A stretch of DNA of 47,554 nt. Origin: Myxococcales bacterium 68-20 (GTDB lineage Bacteria > Myxococcota_A > Polyangia > Polyangiales > Polyangiaceae). The stretch spans positions 191,243 to 238,796 of the forward strand of contig MKVQ01000003.1 in NCBI GenBank assembly GCA_001899635.1. Reading direction: 5' to 3'. Both the position numbers and the translations under genes were made by a program. Under the pieces are notes generated by a model. That model made no database searches, was not told the DNA's origin, and was given only the letters and a program-made list of their open reading frames with translations. Shown here one piece after another: positions 41,408-47,554 of this stretch (position 1 is the stretch's first letter; every line of letters begins with the position of its first letter).

Positions 41408-41749
41408 ATGGATACCAAAGTCAGACACCTAAGAGCGCTTCCGGACCTGTCCGGAGCGCAGTTCGTTGGCGTGGACGTGCCGATCCCGGAGTCGCTCCGC
41501 GCGAAGGCCCTCGGTCTGGCGGAAATGCCATCGCCATCCTCGCTGTCCAAGCCGCAGCCGTTCATGCTCTCCGCGAAGGAGGCCGCGGCACTCCTCGGCT
41601 GCAGCTTGTCCGCGTTCTACCAGAGGGTGGAGCGGCGACAGGTGGCCGGCGTCGTCTATGTCGGCTCGAAGATCACGGTGAACCGAGCCAAGCTCATGGC
41701 CTCGCTCGAGAAGGAGGGCCGGCGGTGCCGTTCACGCTCTGGCCGTTGA
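41408..41749 (+). CDS. Excisionase-like HTH protein
   Basis: A 113-residue protein. The helix-turn-helix SAKEAAALLGCSLSAFYQRV, then ERRQVAGVVYVGSKITVNRA fits the AlpA/HTH_17 excisionase family (recombination directionality factor). It overlaps the integrase start, with the integrase ribosome binding site GGAGGG in its end. Its likely role is to promote excision or control int. Confidence 0.68.
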   Translation: MDTKVRHLRALPDLSGAQFVGVDVPIPESLRAKALGLAEMPSPSSLSKPQPFMLSAKEAAALLGCSLSAFYQRVERRQVAGVVYVGSKITVNRAKLMASLEKEGRRCRSRSGR

Positions 41750-42924
41750 TCGAGAAGGGCGAGCGCGTCCCCGACACGTGGATGGCGCGCTTCAAGCTGT
41801 ACCGCCCTGACGGGACGGTGTGGCCCGCCGGCAAGAACGACAAGGGCTCCCGCAAGCGCATCAAGGCGAAGACCGAACCCAAGGCGCGCGAGGAGGCGGC
41901 GAAGTATGAGGCGCACCTGATTGCGAAGTTCGGAACGGAGTACCGGGAGAAGGAGACCCGCGAGCGCGAGGCGGCGGAGCGGGTGAAGGCAAAGGTCCCT
42001 CTGTTCGGTGACTGGACGAAGTCCTGGCTGCGGTACATCAAGCCGGACACGAAGCCGTCCTCGTACGACAGCATCGTCTCCATCCTCGACATCCACCTTC
42101 TGCCGTTCCTCCGCAGTGTCCGCCTCGACCTCATCACGAACCGTGAGATCGCTGAGCTGCGCGTGAAGTTCCACGAGGGCGGCTACCCGGACACGAAGGG
42201 GAAGCCGGTCAAACCGACGAGCAGCCAGAAGACGATCAACAACCGGCTTAGCACACTCCGGAGCTCCCTCGCGCACGCCGTCAAGGTCGGTGACCTATCC
42301 GCCATGCCGTGCAACATAGAGATTCCGCCGGTCGAACCGGACGAGGCAGCCTTCTACACTCCGGACGTCTACGGGAAGCTCTGTGAGGCGGCCCTTGGAA
42401 TCGGGCTGATCGAGTACAATGCAGTCCTCCTTGCCGGCAACCAGGGCATGCGGAGGAACGAGTGCATCTCGCTCCGCTGGTCGGACATCGACTTCGACAA
42501 GAGCGAGGTCGTGATCCGCCGGTCCGTCTACGTGAAGAAGGGCGAGCGGCTGGAATCGACGCCGAAGGGCGGGAAGATCAAACGCCTGCCCGCATCGAAG
42601 CGCCTAATGGCTGCGCTCAAGAAGCTCCACGCGCAGCGGAGGGGCGACCACGTGCTGACGAGGGAGGGCGGCAGTCCGTGGACGCCCAAGGTCTTCCGCC
42701 GCACGATCGAGAAGATCGAGAAGGCCGCCGGGCTCGAGGTGACGGGACGGATCCACGTCCTAAGGCACAGCTTCTGCTCGTCGCTTGCCGCCAAGGGCGT
42801 CGCCCCCATCGTCATCCAGGCGCTGGCTCGACACGCGAACATCAGAACCACAGAGCGCTACACGCACCTACAACCAGGTGCGCTCCGAGAGGGTATCGAC
42901 GCGCTCAGCCGGGAGGGCGAGTGA
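41725..42924 (+). CDS. Tyrosine-family integrase
   Basis: A 399-residue protein from GTG 41725 behind GGAGGG. Catalytic residues: Arg243 (GMRRNECISLRW), His344-x-x-Arg347 (HVLRH), His370 (ARHANIRTTE), Tyr379 (RYTHL). An N-terminal SAM-like core-binding domain spans about 85-190. It integrates the phage at the ssrA 3' end, whose duplicate lies 150 bases downstream. Orientation and distance are as expected for int next to attP. Confidence 0.92.
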   Translation: MPFTLWPLIEKGERVPDTWMARFKLYRPDGTVWPAGKNDKGSRKRIKAKTEPKAREEAAKYEAHLIAKFGTEYREKETREREAAERVKAKVPLFGDWTKSWLRYIKPDTKPSSYDSIVSILDIHLLPFLRSVRLDLITNREIAELRVKFHEGGYPDTKGKPVKPTSSQKTINNRLSTLRSSLAHAVKVGDLSAMPCNIEIPPVEPDEAAFYTPDVYGKLCEAALGIGLIEYNAVLLAGNQGMRRNECISLRWSDIDFDKSEVVIRRSVYVKKGERLESTPKGGKIKRLPASKRLMAALKKLHAQRRGDHVLTREGGSPWTPKVFRRTIEKIEKAAGLEVTGRIHVLRHSFCSSLAAKGVAPIVIQALARHANIRTTERYTHLQPGALREGIDALSREGE

Positions 42925-42933
42925 GGACCCTGC

Positions 42934-42954
42934 CACGTGTCCCCGGCGTGTCCC
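42934..42954 (+). repeat. Putative integrase arm-type site, right copy
   Basis: The 21-base repeat is identical to 3324-3344. Here it is followed by a further GTGTCCC and inverse copies (AGGACACGGC twice), giving a cluster of five GTGTCC-type units between int and attR. It is likely an integrase or excisionase binding array. Confidence 0.55.
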
Positions 42955-43073
42955 CGTGTCCCAGGACACGGCAGGACACGGCAGGATGCCGGAGGACCGA
43001 CGACCCCACGAGACCCCAGCAAGAACGGCCTCTCCTGCGTCCGGGCCGTGTTTGGACCACGGGACGGTCGCGA

Positions 43074-43096
43074 GTTCGATTCCCGGCGCCTCCACC
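43074..43096 (+). repeat. attR core
   Basis: The second copy of the 23-bp ssrA 3' end. Upstream sequence is unlike tmRNA, so only a fragment of the gene remains here. Downstream sequence is the original host sequence behind ssrA. Confidence 0.9.
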
Positions 43097-43099
43097 ACG

Positions 43100-43131
43100 A
43101 GACCCCGGTTTTTCCGGGGTCTTGTCGTTTT
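43100..43131 (+). terminator. Original host ssrA terminator (displaced)
   Basis: AGACCCCGG (43100-43108) / CCGGGGTCT (43114-43122) with a TTTTT loop, then TGTCGTTTT. It lies just after the attR core at the same relative position as the terminator behind attL. Confidence 0.7.
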
Positions 43132-43291
43132 GTGGGGAGCGTGCCAAGCCCACGACGCTCGAGGCATGCGCTGTGGACGCTGGTATCGGTGACGAGAGCA
43201 GCGACGATGGGCGGCTGCGCAGGTTTCCTCGCTAGAGTTCCCTGATCGCTCGGCGCGGCGTACAACTCGTCTGGCTCACTTCGTACCATCG

Positions 43292-44413
43292 ATGGCTCAG
43301 TCGCATTCTCACGCCCGTCGCTGGCTGGCGTCGGCCGCCGTGCTGCTGCTGCTGGCAGCCGATCCGGGCGCCGCGTCGGCCGACGAAAGGGATGGTGGCC
43401 CCCATCTCCGCTCATCGACGTCGCCAGTGACCGACTCCCGCGCGGCGACGGCTGAGGCTGTGGAGCCGATCGCGCTGCGCTACGAGGGGCGCGATGGCTG
43501 CCCGACAGGAGCCCACTTCCTCGGGCGGATCATCACGCATACTTCACACTGGACGCTCGCAAACGCGGAGGACAACGCGCGCCTCTTCGTGGCTCGCGTC
43601 GAGCGTGGCTCCAAAGGATACACGGGAAGCCTCAGCGTTACGGGGACCGACGGCGCGAAGTCGATTCGAAAAGTCGCGGGATCGTCGTGCGACGAGGTCG
43701 TCCGCGGGCTCGCGATGATCACGGCTGTCGCGATCGATCCGACGGTGATCGACGCGCGTCCCGACGTCGTCGAGGACGAGCCCCTACCTGTGCCGCCCGT
43801 CGAGAACGCGCCACCTTGCCCGGTACAACCAGCCGAAAAGCGCTCGCCTATCTCGCGCCTTCATCCGGCTTCGCCGCCAAAACGGTACGCCGTCGTGTAC
43901 GCGGAGGGAGGTCCCGGTGTCTCGTCAGCGTTGGTCGGCTCGCCCGTCACGATCATCACCGTCGAAGTCGGGGTCCGTCTTCCTCCTCTTCGAAGGCGGT
44001 GGCTCGCTCCTTCGTTCACCTTGGGATTTCGGCAGAGCTTACCGTGGGGCACTCAAAGCGGCACGGGTCAATCGCAATTTCTCTGGACGGCCGGGGCAGT
44101 CGGCGTATGCCCCGTCGCGTTTCCCGCCGGAGAATCGCTCGACGTCACGCCGTGCGTTTCGGTGGATGCAGGCACCCTCTTCGCGAAGACGACAGGGTTG
44201 CCGCGTAACGACCTCGCGCATCGCTTTTGGCTCGATGTCGGACTGAACGCAGGCATTCGATGGGCGCTCAGCCCGAAGGCATCGCTTCGTGCGCTGGCGG
44301 GGGTGGTTTTTCCGCTTACCCGCGATCGCTTCTTGCTCGAGGACGCGTCGCTCGTCTCGCAGGCCCCGCCCGTCGGCGTCGCCGGCGAGCTTCGTTTCGG
44401 ATGGCAGCTCTGA
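43292..44413 (+). CDS. Secreted outer-membrane-like protein
   Basis: A 373-residue protein with a signal peptide (WLASAAVLLLLAADPGAASA). Residues 55-135 form a soluble domain, a Pro-rich linker spans 165-190, and the C-terminal part alternates strands ending GVAGELRFGWQL, a beta-barrel-like end with aromatic Trp near the terminus. It is followed by the ECF sigma factor gene and probably belongs to the same transcription unit. I recognise no family. Confidence 0.65.
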   Translation: MAQSHSHARRWLASAAVLLLLAADPGAASADERDGGPHLRSSTSPVTDSRAATAEAVEPIALRYEGRDGCPTGAHFLGRIITHTSHWTLANAEDNARLFVARVERGSKGYTGSLSVTGTDGAKSIRKVAGSSCDEVVRGLAMITAVAIDPTVIDARPDVVEDEPLPVPPVENAPPCPVQPAEKRSPISRLHPASPPKRYAVVYAEGGPGVSSALVGSPVTIITVEVGVRLPPLRRRWLAPSFTLGFRQSLPWGTQSGTGQSQFLWTAGAVGVCPVAFPAGESLDVTPCVSVDAGTLFAKTTGLPRNDLAHRFWLDVGLNAGIRWALSPKASLRALAGVVFPLTRDRFLLEDASLVSQAPPVGVAGELRFGWQL

Positions 44414-44506
44414 GACGATTTACGTGATCGGTTGAGGCTCGCTCCCGGATTAACGTCGGTGAACGCAGCAACCGCCGTCGCACTGCCCGTCGAGAGGAGC
44501 GACGAC

Positions 44507-45034
44507 TTGACGAAGCAAGATGCGCGTGCCGCTCGGCTCCGCACGCTCGTCGAAGGGTACTACGGCCAGGTCTGGCGGCTCCTATCTCACTTCGGCGTGC
44601 CGAGGGATCTGCTCGACGACGCCGCGCAGGAGGTCTTCCTCGTCGCCGCTAGGCGGATCGACGAGATCCGAGTCGATCGCGAGAAGGCGTTCCTCTCCGG
44701 CACGGCGTTTCATATCGCTCGCCGCATCTCGCGCAAAGGCTCACGCGAAGACGTCACAGAGGACATCGAAGCGGAGCCCGATCCCGCGCCCAGCCCCGAG
44801 ACGTCGCTCGCCGACAAGCAGGCGCGTGAGCTGCTCGAAAAGCTGCTCGATACACTCGAGACCGATCTCCGGATGGTCTTCGTCCTCCACGAGATCGAGG
44901 GCCTCTCCAGTAGCGAGATCGCGTCGATCGTCGGGGTTCCTGTCGGGACGGCCGTTTCCCGTCTCCGGCGCGCCCGGGAAAAGTTCCAGACCGCTGTTGA
45001 AGCGCACCAGAAGCACTGGCGAGGAAAGCCGTGA
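44507..45034 (+). CDS. ECF-type RNA polymerase sigma factor
   Basis: A 175-residue protein. I choose TTG 44507 because GAGAGGAG lies seven bases upstream; GTG 44459 and TTG 44432 are longer alternatives. Region 2: LLDDAAQEVFLVAARRID. Region 4: RMVFVLHEIEGLSSSEIASI, VGVPVGTAVSRLRRAREKF. It should direct transcription of envelope or stress genes. Its stop overlaps the next gene (GTGA), as is usual for anti-sigma partners. Confidence 0.78.
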   Translation: MTKQDARAARLRTLVEGYYGQVWRLLSHFGVPRDLLDDAAQEVFLVAARRIDEIRVDREKAFLSGTAFHIARRISRKGSREDVTEDIEAEPDPAPSPETSLADKQARELLEKLLDTLETDLRMVFVLHEIEGLSSSEIASIVGVPVGTAVSRLRRAREKFQTAVEAHQKHWRGKP

Positions 45035-45822
45035 ACGACGAGCGTCCGCTCTCCGAGACCGATCCGCTGGTGGCACGACTCATCGAAGCCGCGCGGCGAA
45101 GGGAGCCGCCGCGCGAAGGACTGGCGGCCACGCTCGAAGCAGTTTCGGCGATATCGACACCAGCCTCGGCGCTCGTTCCTTCGAGGGATACCTCCAACGC
45201 TACGTCCCCGACTTCGTCGTTCGCCCTCAAGGCCGCGCTTGGTCTGGGGCTATGCGCGCTCTTGATCGGAGGCCCCTTCGTCGCGTTCCCCGAGGCCGCT
45301 TCGCCTGCGGGGGTTCGAGAGACCGACGCCCCCCCTGCGACGTTTCGAAACGAGAACAGTCCACCTGCGGTGCTTCGAGAGGCCGACGACCCGTCTGCAG
45401 CTGCGGTGGAGCTTCAAACTCCACCTCCAATGACGCCACTGCCCGCTGCGGAAGAGCGGCCATCCGTACGGCCGTCGATACGGGTAGAAGATCTCCCATC
45501 CGCAATCGTTGCCTCACCGGCGAGGCCCCGCGAAGCGGCACAAGGCTCGCTCGCCGACGAGCTGGCCATGCTCGAGCAAGCAAGGACGCTGCTCTCTTCG
45601 GGGCAGAGTGGCCCCTGTCTGTCGCTACTGAATCGCTACGCTGCACGCTACCCGAACGGCGCGTTCGCGGACGAGGCCGAAGTTACCCGAATCGAGGCGC
45701 TACAGGCAGCCGGCGAGGCAGCGACTGCCGCTTCTCGCGCTCGCGCGTTCCTGTCCCGCCGGACCGACAGCCCGCACGCAGGCCGCGTGCGGTCGATACT
45801 CCAAAGGACAGAGTCACGATGA
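45031..45822 (+). CDS. Probable anti-sigma/regulatory membrane protein
   Basis: A 263-residue protein from GTG 45031. A helical cytoplasmic N-terminus is followed by one membrane span at about 66-90 (FALKAALGLGLCALLIGGPF), a Pro-rich linker, and a C-terminal TPR-like helical repeat (ADELAMLEQARTLLSSGQSG; GEAATAASRARAFLSRRTD). Coupling to the sigma gene suggests anti-sigma function, common in myxobacteria. No zinc anti-sigma motif was seen. Confidence 0.62.
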   Translation: MNDERPLSETDPLVARLIEAARRREPPREGLAATLEAVSAISTPASALVPSRDTSNATSPTSSFALKAALGLGLCALLIGGPFVAFPEAASPAGVRETDAPPATFRNENSPPAVLREADDPSAAAVELQTPPPMTPLPAAEERPSVRPSIRVEDLPSAIVASPARPREAAQGSLADELAMLEQARTLLSSGQSGPCLSLLNRYAARYPNGAFADEAEVTRIEALQAAGEAATAASRARAFLSRRTDSPHAGRVRSILQRTESR

Positions 45823-47057
45823 ATATCCGTATGAACAGTGGGCGACGGCACTCCGTCGTCTGGGCTTTGGGCGCTATAGCCGCCACGGTGATCGCGTGCG
45901 TCTCAGGCGACCGCGTCACCATCGGTGGTGACGATGGGACGGACGGCGGCCAAGGACAAGAGGCCGGCACGCCGGGTGTCTTCGCAGAGCCGCCCAGCGT
46001 CGACAGCGGCAACGGCGCGTGCGCGGCCCTCGGCTGCAACAAAGTCGACATCCTCTTCGTGGTCGACAATTCGCTCTCGATGGGGAGCGCGCAGCGCGCC
46101 TTGAGTGAGGCGTTCCCGACATTCTTTGATCGAATCACTACGCAGCTCAAAGACACCGACTTCCACCTGATGCTCGTCGACACCGATGCCTCGGGCTACG
46201 AGAGAACTTGCGCCAGCAGCTGTCCCACGCCCGACTTCGACGCCTCGGACAGTACAGAAGCTTCACTCGTCTGCCGCGGCTTCTCATGTGCATCGATCAA
46301 TGAGCGTGGCGCGTGCGACGTCACGCTTGGGGCGGGTGTTACGTATCCGGTCGGAACGAACACCTCGAACCGCAACTGCAATTTCCCTGCGGGACGCCGG
46401 TATCTTACGTCCAAAGACGAGAACTTGGCGGAACGTTTCTTGTGCAGCGCGGCCGTCGGCACCGCAGGAAATGGAGATGAGCGGCCGATAGGCGCCATGC
46501 TCGCGGCGCTCGAGGTGGAATCGCAAAAGGGAGGCTGCAACGAAGGATTCTTGCGTGACGATGCGCTGCTCGTCGTCGTGATCGTGAGCGACGCAGGCTC
46601 GACAGCGTCGGAGCTCGACACCGCGTCCACTGCGGAATGGCGAAACCGGCTACTCGCGCTCAAGTGCGGGCGCGAGGAGGGCGTCGTCGTGACGACGATC
46701 AGCCACGACGGTTCACAGATCGCGCCTTGGTACTCCAAACTATCAGAGCCAGTCACACTGGTCGGATGGAATGACAGCCTAGCATCTCAGTGGAACACCT
46801 ATTGTATGCAGGTGCCGGAGAATGACGAGTGCTGCTGCGGAAACCTCCCTTTCCGGTTCCCATGCCCCGCCTGCACGAGCCAGCCACCTCCGTGGGAGCA
46901 ATGCTGGTTCGCCTTTACGGGTTACGGAGCGCCGCTGGTACGCTTTGCTGATTCGTTCGGCGAACGAGGCACGCATCGCGAACTCTGCGATGATTTCAGC
47001 GACGTTCTCGACGGCACCCTGGAGACCGTCAAGAAGGCATGTGTACTTCTAAAGTAG
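45819..47057 (+). CDS. von Willebrand factor A domain lipoprotein
   Basis: A 412-residue protein from ATG 45819 (overlaps the previous stop, ATGA). A lipobox at IACVSG follows the hydrophobic start VWALGAIAATV. The MIDAS motif is Asp83-x-Ser85-x-Ser87 (FVVDNSLSMG). Several Cys pairs lie in the following domain (TCASSCPTPDFD; VCRGFSCASINE; ECCCGNLPFRFPCPACTS). It is likely surface-exposed and binds ligand via metal. It is the last gene of the ECF sigma operon. Confidence 0.75.
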   Translation: MNIRMNSGRRHSVVWALGAIAATVIACVSGDRVTIGGDDGTDGGQGQEAGTPGVFAEPPSVDSGNGACAALGCNKVDILFVVDNSLSMGSAQRALSEAFPTFFDRITTQLKDTDFHLMLVDTDASGYERTCASSCPTPDFDASDSTEASLVCRGFSCASINERGACDVTLGAGVTYPVGTNTSNRNCNFPAGRRYLTSKDENLAERFLCSAAVGTAGNGDERPIGAMLAALEVESQKGGCNEGFLRDDALLVVVIVSDAGSTASELDTASTAEWRNRLLALKCGREEGVVVTTISHDGSQIAPWYSKLSEPVTLVGWNDSLASQWNTYCMQVPENDECCCGNLPFRFPCPACTSQPPPWEQCWFAFTGYGAPLVRFADSFGERGTHRELCDDFSDVLDGTLETVKKACVLLK

Positions 47058-47443
47058 CAAACGTCGAGACGAGCGCGCGTAGAGACTCGTATTATCGCTT
47101 ACCAAGGTGAGCCTTCGCGCACCACACGCGACGTGTGTACCGCCGGACGCGCTTCGTCACTGTCAACTCACTCCGGCACGTGACGAAAACTGTCATGCCG
47201 TCTTCGGGGCGGGGTGACGCCGCCCTCGACATCGGCGCGCGCCGTCTTCGAGGCGGGGTCCGGGGGTATCACGTCCGTCTCGAACGGGCCCAGGCCGTGC
47301 CCCAGCAGGACGACGTCGATGGGCAACGTGTGCTCTACACGCGGACGACATGCCGTCGGCAGAGCCCGGCCTCGCCCCGCATGACCCACGGCCGAACCGG
47401 CCCAGTTCGCGGTCGGGCCGAACGGCGGGCCACTCGCGAACGT

Positions 47444-47469
47444 TCATCAACGCTTGAAGATGTTGATGA
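47444..47469. repeat. 8-bp inverted repeat
   Basis: TCATCAAC (47444-47451) and GTTGATGA (47462-47469) with a 10-base spacer; a weak terminator or operator. Confidence 0.35.
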
Positions 47470-47498
47470 GCACGTGAAGACGCGGGAATATGGTGAAG

Positions 47499-47545
47499 TT
47501 CACCGGTGAAGAACATGGCCGTCGGCGGTGAACTTCACCGGTGAA
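47499..47545. promoter_or_regulatory. Pair of TTCACCGGTGAA palindromes
   Basis: TTCACCGGTGAA occurs at 47499-47510 and 47534-47545, 35 bases apart, each preceded by GGTGAA. Spaced identical palindromes look like a regulator's operators for a gene beyond the window edge. Confidence 0.5.
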
Positions 47546-47554
47546 GTCGAGTCA

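Larger units (their letters stand above)
47058..47554. other. Right-end region, no confirmed gene
   Basis: No convincing gene is visible in the last 500 bases. A minus-strand frame at 47168-47389 contains a more protein-like stretch (VEHTLPIDVVLLGHGLGPFE) and may be a gene remnant. Perfect inverted repeats are given separately. Confidence 0.35.

Noticed and set aside
43020-43096. A tRNA gene ending at the right att copy
   Set aside because: Only the T-loop and acceptor 3' strand are present; no matching 5' acceptor strand or anticodon arm lies upstream.
44520-45818. Long same-strand open frame upstream of the vWA protein
   Set aside because: It overlaps the sigma and anti-sigma genes in another frame; its composition is Arg/Ser-rich. 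Only the part from ATG 45819 is protein-like.
47193-47516. Minus-strand open frames at the right end
   Set aside because: Arg/Pro/Gly-rich, overlapping repeats, without a ribosome binding site; at most a gene remnant.

Overview
The window is GC-rich, with a predominantly G/C third codon position. Its flanking genes are typical of a large-genome myxobacterium (order Polyangiales-like: membrane-anchored unknowns, lipoproteins, a von Willebrand A lipoprotein behind an ECF sigma factor). No marker here fixes the species.

Layout. Bases 1-2805 are host genes on the minus strand. A one-piece tmRNA gene (ssrA) lies at 2916-3278 on the plus strand; it has a GGGGGCG/CGCCTCC acceptor stem with the G3:U70 pair and a tag reading frame ending ANDNAIALAA-stop. 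The last 23 bases of ssrA are repeated at 43074-43096. The segment between the two copies, about 39.8 kb, is a complete-looking prophage integrated in the T-arm/acceptor end of ssrA. Host sequence resumes at 43097: an outer-membrane-like protein, an ECF sigma factor, its probable anti-sigma partner and a vWA lipoprotein.

Prophage, left to right. (1) Left cargo, 3.49-9.13 kb: a metzincin-like lipoprotein, an unknown protein, and a translationally coupled PD-(D/E)xK nuclease plus Ski2-like helicase pair that resembles the Hachiman (HamAB) anti-phage system. (2) A long minus-strand late module, read from 29.5 kb down to 9.15 kb: two accessory virion proteins (one collagen-like), small and large terminase, DUF935 portal, Mu I/Z-type protease/scaffold, decoration protein, Mu gpT-type capsid, connectors, contractile sheath, tube, tail-assembly chaperone with a -1 frameshift extension, tape measure, baseplate (spike, gp25/W, J, gp48-like), glycine-rich adhesin, fibre, holin and a DNA-binding protein. 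The order is that of Mu, but no Mu transposase is present. (3) Accessory genes at 30.1-33.0 kb (a conserved zinc-ribbon unknown, a DUF2806 protein, a Cys-rich membrane protein) and a five-gene minus-strand operon of tiny proteins at 33.0-34.3 kb. (4) Early/replication module, 34.4-41.3 kb, starting at a 24-bp inverted repeat next to a ribbon-helix-helix gene and including a DNA polymerase split into separate exonuclease and family A polymerase genes. (5) Excisionase-like protein and tyrosine integrase next to attR.

How it fits together. The phage integrates by tyrosine recombination into ssrA and restores the tmRNA 3' end with its own copy plus its own terminator. It carries defence and lysogenic-conversion cargo next to attL, replicates with its own split family A polymerase, and builds a Mu-like contractile-tailed particle. 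I found no CI-type repressor, no recognisable endolysin and no MuF (gp30) homologue, so those functions are absent, divergent or host-supplied.
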